Origin: Halopenitus salinus
GTDB lineage: Archaea; Halobacteriota; Halobacteria; Halobacteriales; Haloferacaceae
Direction of reading: 5' to 3'
Assembly: GCF_042662125.1 (NCBI RefSeq)
Contig: NZ_JBHSXL010000009.1
Span: 434,001 to 498,000 of the forward strand
Length of the DNA stretch: 64,000 nt
Each line of letters starts with the position of its first letter. Position 1 is the stretch's first letter. This document shows, in pieces, positions 7,598 through 15,587 of the stretch. Under the pieces are notes generated by a model that searched no databases, was not told where the DNA came from, and was given only the letters and a program-made list of their open reading frames with translations. Made by a program: the position numbers and the translations under genes.

Positions 7598-8272
7598 ATG
7601 GTACGAAAGGAATACCAGACCCAACTCGACGAACTGCGCGACGACGTCCTCTACATGAGCGAGGTCGTCGCGGAGCGTCTGCGAATGGCGCTCGACGCGC
7701 TGGAACGACAGGACGCGGAGCTCGGCGAGGAGGTGATAACCGGGGACGCGGAGGTCAACGAGCTGTACCTCGAGCTGGAGCGGGACTGCATCGACCTCAT
7801 CGCGCTCCAACAGCCGGTCGCGGGCGACCTCCGGTTCATCGCCGCTTCGTTCAAGATCATCACCGATCTCGAGCGGATCGCCGACCTGGCGACGAACCTC
7901 GGGGGATACGCGGGCGAGGCCCACCAGGAGGTCTTTCCCGACGTCGACATCCAGCTGATCGGCGAGAAGACCCTCGACATGCTCGAGGCCGCGATGGAGG
8001 CCTACCACACCGAGGACGCCGATCGGTGCTACGCGGTCGCGGACATGGACGACGAGGTCGACGAGCTGTGTGAGGCCGCAAGCGAGGCCGTCGTCCGGGA
8101 CCTGATCCAGACGGAACACCTGGATGGCGACGAGGACTTGCAGGCGACCATGCGGGACGTCTCGAGGCTGCTTCTCACGATCCGGGACCTCGAGCGCGTG
8201 GGCGATCACGGCGTCAACATCGCCGCGCGGGGGGTCTACATGATCGACAACGACGACGACCTGCTGTACTGA
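7598..8272 (+). CDS. phoU: Phosphate signalling protein PhoU
   Basis: 224 residues, the usual PhoU size, with two three-helix repeats. The metal-binding motifs are FKIITDLERIADLATN and LLTIRDLERVGDHGVNIA. There is no AbrB domain, unlike the paralogue at 5209-6213. PhoU proteins bind the Pst transporter and signalling partners to limit phosphate uptake. It follows pstB on the same strand. Confidence 0.93.
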   Translation: MVRKEYQTQLDELRDDVLYMSEVVAERLRMALDALERQDAELGEEVITGDAEVNELYLELERDCIDLIALQQPVAGDLRFIAASFKIITDLERIADLATNLGGYAGEAHQEVFPDVDIQLIGEKTLDMLEAAMEAYHTEDADRCYAVADMDDEVDELCEAASEAVVRDLIQTEHLDGDEDLQATMRDVSRLLLTIRDLERVGDHGVNIAARGVYMIDNDDDLLY

Positions 8273-8296
8273 CGGTCGACGGCGGATTCGGGAGGT

Positions 8297-9175
8297 CTAC
8301 GTCGATCGCTCGTCGGCGTCGGAGTTCGATTCGACGTCGATCTCCGTCTCGGAGTCCAACTCGGCGTCCGCGTCGGGGTTCGTTTCCGCCTCGTCGCCCG
8401 TCGAGTCGATCTCGGCCTCGAGGTCGGCGAGTTCGGACTCGACGTCCGATTCGGCATCGGACGGTTCGGAGTCGGTTCCCGATCCGGCCTCGGATTTGAG
8501 CGTCTCGAGTTCGGCCTCGACCTCGCGGTCCGAGGAGATCTGATCGAGCTCGCGGTCGATGCTGTCTTGATCCGAGAGCGCGTCGTCGAAGGCGCCGGTG
8601 TCCTCCAGCTCGTCCATCGCCTGTGACCGCGCCTCCATCTCGTCCGTGCGATCCTCGGCACGCTCTATGGCACGGCTCACGTCCTCCATCTCGTCGCCGA
8701 CGCCGGTCACCGCCTCCGAGACGCGCGTGGAGGCCTCGGCGGCCTCATAGCGCGCCTTCATCGTCTCCTTTTTCGTTCGGAACTCCTCGATGCGGCCCTG
8801 GAGCTCGTTTTTCTTCTCGACGAGGTTCTCCTGGGTGTTCTCGAGTTCAGCTATCTGTCCCTCGAGGTCCTCGATCTGTTGCATCTTCGAGTTCTTCTTC
8901 TCGAGGGCCTGCCTGGCGAGGTCGTCGCGGTCCTGCTGGACGGCCTCGCGCGCCTGTCGGTTGTGTTTTTCGACGTTCTCCTCGAGGCGTCGCTTCTGGA
9001 TCTCGAGGCGCTTCTTCTGTGTCGTCAGGTCGGCGATCCCCTGTTTGACGTCCTGCAGCTCGTCGCGCATCTGTTCGTAGGAGTAGTCGAGCGTCTCGGT
9101 CGGGTCCTCGGTCCGGTTGAGGATCGCGTTGACCTTCGACCGGATGACGTAGGAGGCGCGTGAGAGGATTCCCAT
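8297..9175 (-). CDS. PspA/IM30 family coiled-coil protein
   Basis: 292 residues. The start MGILSRASYVIRSKVNAIL is an amphipathic helix typical of PspA/Vipp1 proteins. It is followed by about 180 residues of long helices rich in Lys, Glu and Gln (RDELQDVKQGI, LARQALEKKNSKMQQ), expected to form the ESCRT-III-like hairpin. The last 70-80 residues are an acidic Asp/Glu/Ser tail. PspA proteins bind and remodel stressed membranes. A minus-strand TATA-like stretch (GTAAAAAG, about 9199-9206) lies about 27 bp upstream. It is convergent with phoU. No partner psp gene is nearby. Confidence 0.85.
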   Translation of the reverse strand: MGILSRASYVIRSKVNAILNRTEDPTETLDYSYEQMRDELQDVKQGIADLTTQKKRLEIQKRRLEENVEKHNRQAREAVQQDRDDLARQALEKKNSKMQQIEDLEGQIAELENTQENLVEKKNELQGRIEEFRTKKETMKARYEAAEASTRVSEAVTGVGDEMEDVSRAIERAEDRTDEMEARSQAMDELEDTGAFDDALSDQDSIDRELDQISSDREVEAELETLKSEAGSGTDSEPSDAESDVESELADLEAEIDSTGDEAETNPDADAELDSETEIDVESNSDADERST

Positions 9176-9329
9176 ATACCGTCTACTCGGGCCGTCCAGT
9201 AAAAAGCGGTGTGCCTGCGCGGGTGGACGATCGCGGCGAGACGAACGCGGTGGAGCGGGACGGACGATCGCGGCGAGAGTGGCGGGGTGGCCGTTCGAGC
9301 GCGACGCCCGTGGGCGGTCTCCACACCAG

Positions 9330-9337
9330 TTAAATAC
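9330..9337 (+). promoter_or_regulatory. TATA element of the PAS-GAF kinase
   Basis: TAAATACC lies 25-32 bp before ATG 9362, the leaderless spacing. Confidence 0.5.
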
Positions 9338-9361
9338 CTGACTGGAAACGGATCACCATCG

Positions 9362-11389
9362 ATGGTTGGTGAGGGCCATCCCGGGGAGCGTGGGTTTCCG
9401 GAACGGTCGACGTCGGAGGTGGATCCGCGATCGTTCCCGGCGGTCGTAGAGAGCGCCGGCCACTCCATCTACTGTACGGACCCCGACGGGGAGATCGTCT
9501 ACGTGAACGCCGCCTTCGAGGAACAGACCGGATACGACGCCGAGGAGGCCCTCGGTCGCAACGCGAGCCTCCTCCAGTCGGGCGTCCACGACGAGGCGTT
9601 CTACGCCGACCTCTGGGAGACGATCCTCGACGGCGACGTCTGGACCGGCGAGATCGTGAACGAGCGCAAGGACGGCGAGCGATACACGGTGAGACAGACG
9701 ATCTCCCCCATCGTCGACGAGGACGGCGAGATCGCCCAGTTCGTCGCGGTTAACGAGGACGTCACCGAGATCCACGAGTACCAGGCGGAACTCGAGGCCG
9801 AACGGGACCGCTTCGCCGCGCTCCTGGATGCGGTTCCGGCACCGCTCGCCCTCGTGAGCTTCGAGGAGAGCGATTCCGGGCCGCTCGAGTCGACGGTGAA
9901 AGGGGTCAACGAGGCGTTCCTCGAGACGTTCGGCGGAACCGAACGGGAGCTGATCGGGGAGCCGCTCGACGAGCACATCGTGACCGACGACGAGTCGAAC
10001 CGGTCGCGGAAGATCAACGAGGTGTTGGGCCGCGGCGAACCGGTGCGCGAGGAGGTCGTCCGCGAGACGCCCCGGGATGGGGAGCGAACCTTCGTACTCG
10101 AGGCGAGACCGTTCGGGACCGACGCGAAGGAGGCGCTTGCGACCTACACCGACATCACCGAGCGCAAGCGGGCCGAGGAGCGGCGACGGCTGGTGATCGA
10201 GGTCAGCCGTGCGATCCGGGAGGCGGAGACGTTTCGGGAGGGCCTCCAGCGAACCCTCCGGACGATCTGTTCGTTCACCGAGTGGACCTGCGGTGAGGCG
10301 TGGATGCCGGACGGCGACGGGGAGACGCTGGAGTACCTCGTCGGCCACACGAACGTCGAGGCGTGTCGGCGGTTCATCGACGCGAGCCGAACGAGGACGT
10401 TTCCCGCCGGCGAGGGACTGCCGGGGCGCGTGTACGCGTCGGGGACTGACGAGTGGATCCCGGACGTCTCGGCGGTTCCCGAGGCGACGTTTCACCGCAC
10501 TGCGCTCGCGAGCGAGGTGGGAATACGTGCCGGCTTCGGCGTCCCGCTCGTGACGGAGGACGGCGTCGTCGCGGTCCTGGTCTTCTTCCTCCGCGATCGC
10601 CGCGATCACGACGAGCGGTTGGTCGAGGACGTCTCCGACGTCGTCGAGAGCGTGTCCGGGCTCGTCCTCAGAAAGCGCGCCGAGGAGCTGTTGAGACGGC
10701 AAAACGAGCGGCTTCGCGAGTTCGCCGACGTCTTGAGCCACGACCTGCGAAACCCGCTGAACGTGGCCGAGGGACACCTCGAGTTGCTGCGGAGTTCCAG
10801 CGAACCCGACGACCGGACGGACCACATCGAGGCGATCGAAACGGCCCACGCCCGAATGGAGGAGCTGATCGACGACGTCCTGTTGCTCGCGAGGGAGGGG
10901 AAGGCGGTCGAGGAGGCGTCGGCGATCGACCTGTCGGAGTGTGTGAGCCGGGCGTGGGAGAACACGGAGACGGGGGACGCGAGCCTCGACATCCGGACGT
11001 CACGGCACGTTCGCGCCGACGAGAGCCGCCTTCGGCGGCTGTTCGGAAACCTGATCCGGAACTCGGTCGAACACGGCTCGACCGGTCAGCGCTCGGGCGC
11101 TCGCGAGGGCGAAGAACACGGCTCCGTCACGACGGACCACGGCCCCCTCACGGTCACGGTCGGCGACCTTCCCGGGGGGTTCTACGTCGCCGACGACGGT
11201 CCCGGGATCCCCGAGGAGAAGCGCGAGCGAGTGTTCGCCTCCGGATACACCTCGAGGGAGGGCGGGACCGGCCTCGGGCTCGCGATCGTCCGCGAGATCG
11301 CCGAGGCACACGGGTGGGAAGTGACCACGACCGAAAGCGTGGACGGGGGAGCCCGGTTCGAGGTCACGGGCGTCGACTTCGTCGAGTGA
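9362..11389 (+). CDS. PAS-PAS-GAF sensor histidine kinase
   Basis: 675 residues from MVGEGHPGER. PAS 1 is at about 20-135 (GHSIYCTDPDGEIVYVN ending FVAVNEDVTEI). A second PAS is at about 145-265, and a GAF domain at about 270-425 (TFPAGEGLPGRVYASG). HisKA carries H460 in FADVLSHDLRNPL. The ATPase domain has the N box LFGNLIRNSVEHG, G1 VADDGPGIPEE and G2 GGTGLGLAIV. There is no membrane segment, so it should sense a cytoplasmic cue such as redox or a small ligand. No response regulator is adjacent. A TATA-like TAAATACC at 9330-9337 supports this start rather than 9209. Confidence 0.88.
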   Translation: MVGEGHPGERGFPERSTSEVDPRSFPAVVESAGHSIYCTDPDGEIVYVNAAFEEQTGYDAEEALGRNASLLQSGVHDEAFYADLWETILDGDVWTGEIVNERKDGERYTVRQTISPIVDEDGEIAQFVAVNEDVTEIHEYQAELEAERDRFAALLDAVPAPLALVSFEESDSGPLESTVKGVNEAFLETFGGTERELIGEPLDEHIVTDDESNRSRKINEVLGRGEPVREEVVRETPRDGERTFVLEARPFGTDAKEALATYTDITERKRAEERRRLVIEVSRAIREAETFREGLQRTLRTICSFTEWTCGEAWMPDGDGETLEYLVGHTNVEACRRFIDASRTRTFPAGEGLPGRVYASGTDEWIPDVSAVPEATFHRTALASEVGIRAGFGVPLVTEDGVVAVLVFFLRDRRDHDERLVEDVSDVVESVSGLVLRKRAEELLRRQNERLREFADVLSHDLRNPLNVAEGHLELLRSSSEPDDRTDHIEAIETAHARMEELIDDVLLLAREGKAVEEASAIDLSECVSRAWENTETGDASLDIRTSRHVRADESRLRRLFGNLIRNSVEHGSTGQRSGAREGEEHGSVTTDHGPLTVTVGDLPGGFYVADDGPGIPEEKRERVFASGYTSREGGTGLGLAIVREIAEAHGWEVTTTESVDGGARFEVTGVDFVE

Positions 11390-11399
11390 GCCGAGCGAT

Positions 11400-12317
11400 T
11401 CACCGCCGGCGAGCGTCGGAACCATCGTGATCCTCGGCGTCGGGGTCTCGAGACGAGCGAGCGGCGACGTCCGCGAACACGTCAGGTGCGCTCGAGAGAA
11501 GCGATCCGAGGTGGTCGTCGCCCTCGAGGACGCGCAGGCTGGCCGTCGGAATCCGGGAGACGAACCGGCGGACGTCACCGATCGGGACGTTCGTGTCCGC
11601 CTCGCCGTGTCGAAGGCGGACGTCCGTCCCGATCTCGGAGACGGGAATCCCCCAGTCGGCGGCGAGCATGGCGAACTCCGCCACGGCGCCGCGCCGGGAT
11701 CGCGCGAAGGCCTCGAGGAAGTCCGCCCGAACCCCCTCCGCGACCGCGTCCGGGATCACATCCGCTCCGCCGTCCGCCGTGTACTGTGAGACCACGACGG
11801 AGGGATCGAGACGGGCCGCGAGCCACGCCTGTCCCCGAAGAAGCCCGCGGAGCGCGATCGGCGTTCTCGCGGCGAGCGTTCCCAGAAGCCGCTGTGTTCG
11901 GGGCGTCTCCTCGCTCACCGCCGGCGGGGTCGCGCCGGCTATCACGTCGACGCCGGCCACCCGATCGGGAGCGGCGATCGCGGCGGCCAGCGCATGGGGA
12001 CTCCCGCCCGAGAACGCGACGAGGTGGGCGTCCCGAACGCCGACGTCGTCGAGGACGGGCGCGAGGAACGCCCCGGCGTCCAGGAACGATCGGTCGTCCC
12101 ACGGCGGAGAGCGGCCGTATCCCGGCCGATCGACGGCGAGCACCCGAACCCCGCGTTCCGCGGCCGCCGGATGGAGGAGCCGCCCGGAGAGACGGGAGCC
12201 GGGCGTTCCGTGGAAGAAGACGACGGGGATCCCGTCCGGGTCGCCGTATTCGGCGTACGCGATCCGTCGATGGTCGTCCGATCGAGCGAACGTCGTGCGG
12301 CTCTCGTCCGGAAACAT
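11400..12317 (-). CDS. Alpha/beta hydrolase
   Basis: 305 residues. The oxyanion-hole region is VVFFHGTPGSR (about 33-43). The nucleophile elbow is LVAFSGGSPHA, where the Ser of AFSGG replaces the usual GxSxG with A at the first position. The acid is likely the Asp of HGEADTNVP and the catalytic His that of GDDHLGS. This form resembles small-ester hydrolases or prolyl-aminopeptidase-like members; the substrate is unknown. It is convergent with the kinase gene (10 bp) and lies 37 bp downstream of engB on the same strand as engB. Confidence 0.8.
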   Translation of the reverse strand: MFPDESRTTFARSDDHRRIAYAEYGDPDGIPVVFFHGTPGSRLSGRLLHPAAAERGVRVLAVDRPGYGRSPPWDDRSFLDAGAFLAPVLDDVGVRDAHLVAFSGGSPHALAAAIAAPDRVAGVDVIAGATPPAVSEETPRTQRLLGTLAARTPIALRGLLRGQAWLAARLDPSVVVSQYTADGGADVIPDAVAEGVRADFLEAFARSRRGAVAEFAMLAADWGIPVSEIGTDVRLRHGEADTNVPIGDVRRFVSRIPTASLRVLEGDDHLGSLLSSAPDVFADVAARSSRDPDAEDHDGSDARRR

Positions 12318-12354
12318 CTCCGTGGGTGTTTGGGGATTCAGCTCGCGACCCCGA

Positions 12355-12981
12355 TCAGGAGGTCACGAACCCGAGCAGGTCGTCGCGTTTCTCCTCGCGA
12401 AAGCGGGTTCGCAGACACTCGAGGAGGGGCTCGATCGAGCCGCGCTTCGCGCGGATCGGCGCGACCGTCTCCTCGCGCCACTGCTGCCAGGGCGGGTAGA
12501 GCCCGAGCCGGTCGCAGATCTCGTTCAGCCGCTCGTCCGCGTCGTCGACCTTGTCCATCTTGTTGACGGCGACGATCGGTTCGATCCCGACCTCCCGCAG
12601 GAAGTGGAACATCTCGACGTCGTGGGGGACCTCGCCGCGGTCGGCGTGGCGATCGATGATCTCGACCGCGCTCTTCCCGTCGAGGACGAGCACGCCCGCG
12701 AGGATCCGGTCGGCGTACTCCTCGAGGTAGCGGACGATCTCCGTCTGTATCTGCTCGCGGCGCTCGTCCTCGACGCCCGACATGAACCCGAAGCCGGGCA
12801 GGTCGGTGAACATGAAGTCCTGGGCCGCCCAGTCGAAGTGGTTGGGCTGGCGGGTCACGCCCGGCTTCGAGCCGGTGGAGACGTCGTGGCCGGTCAACTC
12901 GCGCATCAGCGTCGACTTCCCGACGTTTGATCGGCCGACGAGGACGACCTCCGCGTCGCGGTTCGGCCGATTCTCGAACAT
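12355..12981 (-). CDS. engB: EngB (YihA) family GTP-binding protein
   Basis: 208 residues. The P-loop is GRSNVGKST (about 16-24), the switch II motif DLPGFGFM, and G4 is NKMD. The order and size match the EngB/YsxC group of the TrmE-Era superfamily, which acts in large ribosomal subunit assembly in bacteria. An archaeal role in ribosome biogenesis is inferred by homology. The alpha/beta hydrolase gene follows it on the same strand. Confidence 0.9.
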   Translation of the reverse strand: MFENRPNRDAEVVLVGRSNVGKSTLMRELTGHDVSTGSKPGVTRQPNHFDWAAQDFMFTDLPGFGFMSGVEDERREQIQTEIVRYLEEYADRILAGVLVLDGKSAVEIIDRHADRGEVPHDVEMFHFLREVGIEPIVAVNKMDKVDDADERLNEICDRLGLYPPWQQWREETVAPIRAKRGSIEPLLECLRTRFREEKRDDLLGFVTS

Positions 12982-13133
12982 ACCCGGCGTAGGCGGTCCG
13001 AGCGTTTAAACGACCCGTGTTCGTCCCTCCGACGCCGACCGAACGGTCGGAGAGGATCGCCGTGGTTGCGGTCGGATTCCCGCTCGTCGGGACGACTCGC
13101 AAACCCCTAAGTCCCGGCGTGTGAAAGACGGGT

Positions 13134-14711
13134 ATGGTCGAGGCGCCACAAACCGACGAAGGATGGTTCGCCCTCCACGACTTCCGGTCCGTCGACTGGG
13201 ACGCCTGGCGGGCGGCACCCGAACGCGAGCGCGCTCGAGCGATCGACGAGGGGACGCGGTTCCTGTCGGCCCGCGAGTCCGTCGCCGACGCGGAGGCCGG
13301 CGACTCCGCGGTCTTTTCGATCCTCGGGCACAAAGCCGACCTGCTCTTCGTCCACTTTCGCCCGGAGCTCGACGACCTGTCGGCGATCGAGCGGCGGTAC
13401 GAGGACGTCGCCCTCGCCGACTTCACCGAGCAGGAGACCTCCTACGTCTCCGTCACCGAGGTCTCGGGATACGTCTCCGACGACTACTTCGAGGGGAACG
13501 AGGCGGACGTCGACGAGGGGCTCCGCCGCTACATCGAGGGGAAGCTGAAGCCGGAGATCCCCGACGACGAGTACGTCTCGTTTTACCCCATGAGCAAGCG
13601 GCGCGGCGAGGAGTACAACTGGTACGACCTGTCCTTCGAGGAGCGCGCGGAGTTGATGGCCGGCCACGGCGACGTCGGGCGCGAGTACGCCGGGCGGATC
13701 AAGCAGGTGATCGCCTCGTCGGTCGGGTTCGACGACCACGAGTGGGGCGTCACGCTCTTCGGCGCCGACCCGACGGACCTCAAGGACATCGTCTACGAGA
13801 TGCGCTTCGATCCCGCCTCCTCGCGGTACGGCGAGTTCGGCGACTTCTACGTCGGCCGGCGGTTCCCGCCGGCGGATCTGGGGGCGTACCTCTCGGGTGC
13901 AAAGGTCCCGACGAACGAGTACGGCGGCGGACGCGACCACGGCGACGGCGACCACCACGGAGGCGACCATCACGGAGACGACGGGCACGGCGACGGCGAT
14001 CACCACGGTGGCGGGGACGGCCATCACGGTGGCGATCACCACGGTGGCGAGGACGACCACCACGGCGGCGACCACGGAACGACGGACTCGTCGACCGGAA
14101 GCGCGGACGGCGACGGGAACGTCGACGAGGAGGCGATCCGCGGGGAGCTTGAGGACCTCGACATCTACGCCGGCAAGCCGCACGGCGAGGACGTCTACGC
14201 GACCGTCCTCTACAGCGAGGCGGACGTCGGGGAGCTCTTCGAGGAGGTCGACGGCCTGCGGGGCAACTTCGACCACTACGGCACGCACGTGAAGACGGCC
14301 GTCTACGAGGCGAACGAGGGCGACCGGAGCGCGGTCGTCTCCATCTGGGAGACGGCCTCGGCGGCCGAAACCGCGGCCGGATTCCTCTCCGAGCTGCCGG
14401 AGATCGTCGAGCGCGCCGGCGAGGAGTCGGGGTTCGGAACGATGGGGATGTTCTACACCATCCAGCCGGAACACCGCGAGGAGTTCCTCGAGAAGTTCGA
14501 CGAGGTCGGCGGGCTCCTCTCGGAGATGGACGGCCACATCGAGACCGATCTGATGGTGAACCACGAGGACGAAAACGACACGTTCATCGCCAGCCAGTGG
14601 CGCTCGAAGGACGACGCGATGGAGTTCTTCCGCTCGGACGCGTTCCACGAGACGGTCCAGTTCGGCCGGGAAGTCCTCGCGGATCGACCCCGACACGTCT
14701 TTTTGGCCTAG
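13134..14711 (+). CDS. pitA: PitA-type fusion: chlorite dismutase/HemQ-like domain, His-rich linker, monooxygenase-like domain
   Basis: 525 residues. Residues 1-255 are a chlorite-dismutase-family heme domain. Y151 in SFYPMSKRR matches the conserved Tyr of coproheme decarboxylases, and H178 in LMAGHGDVG is the likely proximal heme ligand. Residues 264-315 are a Gly/His/Asp linker with over 15 His. Residues 335-525 hold ferredoxin-like ABM-type (antibiotic biosynthesis monooxygenase) sequence (VSIWETASAAE, SQWRSKDDAM). The arrangement matches Haloferax PitA. It may make heme from coproheme. Its TAG overlaps the stop of the convergent PAP2 gene, and a T-run (TCTTTTTGG) precedes the stop. Confidence 0.88.
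   Translation: MVEAPQTDEGWFALHDFRSVDWDAWRAAPERERARAIDEGTRFLSARESVADAEAGDSAVFSILGHKADLLFVHFRPELDDLSAIERRYEDVALADFTEQETSYVSVTEVSGYVSDDYFEGNEADVDEGLRRYIEGKLKPEIPDDEYVSFYPMSKRRGEEYNWYDLSFEERAELMAGHGDVGREYAGRIKQVIASSVGFDDHEWGVTLFGADPTDLKDIVYEMRFDPASSRYGEFGDFYVGRRFPPADLGAYLSGAKVPTNEYGGGRDHGDGDHHGGDHHGDDGHGDGDHHGGGDGHHGGDHHGGEDDHHGGDHGTTDSSTGSADGDGNVDEEAIRGELEDLDIYAGKPHGEDVYATVLYSEADVGELFEEVDGLRGNFDHYGTHVKTAVYEANEGDRSAVVSIWETASAAETAAGFLSELPEIVERAGEESGFGTMGMFYTIQPEHREEFLEKFDEVGGLLSEMDGHIETDLMVNHEDENDTFIASQWRSKDDAMEFFRSDAFHETVQFGREVLADRPRHVFLA
13923..14078 (+). repeat. His/Gly/Asp-rich coding repeat in pitA
   Basis: An irregular array of GGCGACCACCACGG-like units encodes residues 264-315 of PitA. The unit length varies and the frame is kept, so this is a protein low-complexity linker, possibly metal-binding, and not a CRISPR or intergenic repeat. 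Confidence 0.85.
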
Positions 14712-15583
14712 CGGCGCCGCGTTCCCTCGCCCTCGCGTGAGGGCGCTCCGGTCGACCGGTCATCGGCCGATCGAGGCGATCGACGATCCGGTTCGAGACG
14801 ATCGACCATCCGGTTCGAGGCGGCGACGCAGCCGAGCGCGAGGACGATGCCGCCGAGAACGTCGATGAGCCAGTGGATGCCGAGATACATCGTCGCGAGC
14901 ATCACGGATCCGGCGATCCACGCGGACATGACGGTCCAGACGGGATACTCCTCGCGGGTGAGGTACGCGAAGGTCGCGACGGTCATCGACAACGAGGTGT
15001 GAAGCGATGGGAAGACGTTGGCGTTCTCGTTCACCTGGGCCGCGAGCTCCTGAAAGCCCGGATTGAACGTGAAGAGGAGGGACGTGACGATGCCGACGTT
15101 TCGAGGACCGTGCGCGAAGACGAGGGTGTAGACCACGAGGCCGATCGCGTAGTTGAGGGCGTAAGCCACGAGCAGCCGCTTGAGCGTTCGCGGACTCGAG
15201 AGCGCGCCGTAGGCGAGAACCGGAAACGCGAGCAGGAAGACGTAGGCGTAGATGTAGATCCACGAGAAGTAGACGGTGGCGACGGGCGAGAGGAGCGTTC
15301 CCTGGATCCACGCGACGAAGCCGCCCTCGATGGCGAAGATGGTGCCGGTGGCACGCCAGCCGTACACCTCGGAGACGGCCTGGAGGCCGCCGCGTCCGGC
15401 CGCGCTGGTGAGGAGCACGGCGACGAGGAGCGCGATCTGGCGTCTGGCGTTCCACAGGTACGGTCGGAGGTTCGCGCGAAGCCGATAGAGTCCATCGCGG
15501 CCGAGGATCGCCACGGAGGCGACGAGACACGTCGAGGCGACGACGGCGAACAGGTACGCGAGGACGGAGAGGAGGACGGCCAC
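14708..15583 (-). CDS. PAP2-superfamily membrane phosphatase/phosphotransferase
   Basis: 291 residues with about six hydrophobic segments. The PAP2 motifs FPSLHTSLS (about 193-201) and YLGIHWLIDVLGG (about 233-245) carry the two catalytic His and the Asp. The N-terminal topology and the FPSLHTS form resemble inositol phosphorylceramide synthase/Aur1-like PAP2 members, which act on lipid phosphates. The C-terminus is a charged Arg/Asp/Ser tail. The stop shares bases with the convergent pitA stop (14708-14711). It begins 4 bp after the stop of the solute-binding protein gene, so the two are probably co-transcribed. Confidence 0.85.
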   Translation of the reverse strand: MAVLLSVLAYLFAVVASTCLVASVAILGRDGLYRLRANLRPYLWNARRQIALLVAVLLTSAAGRGGLQAVSEVYGWRATGTIFAIEGGFVAWIQGTLLSPVATVYFSWIYIYAYVFLLAFPVLAYGALSSPRTLKRLLVAYALNYAIGLVVYTLVFAHGPRNVGIVTSLLFTFNPGFQELAAQVNENANVFPSLHTSLSMTVATFAYLTREEYPVWTVMSAWIAGSVMLATMYLGIHWLIDVLGGIVLALGCVAASNRMVDRLEPDRRSPRSADDRSTGAPSREGEGTRRR

Positions 15584-15587
15584 GGAA

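Noticed and set aside
13923..14078. Repetitive array considered as a CRISPR or intergenic repeat
   Set aside because: It lies in frame in pitA, unit length is irregular and the encoded His/Gly/Asp linker matches the known PitA layout.
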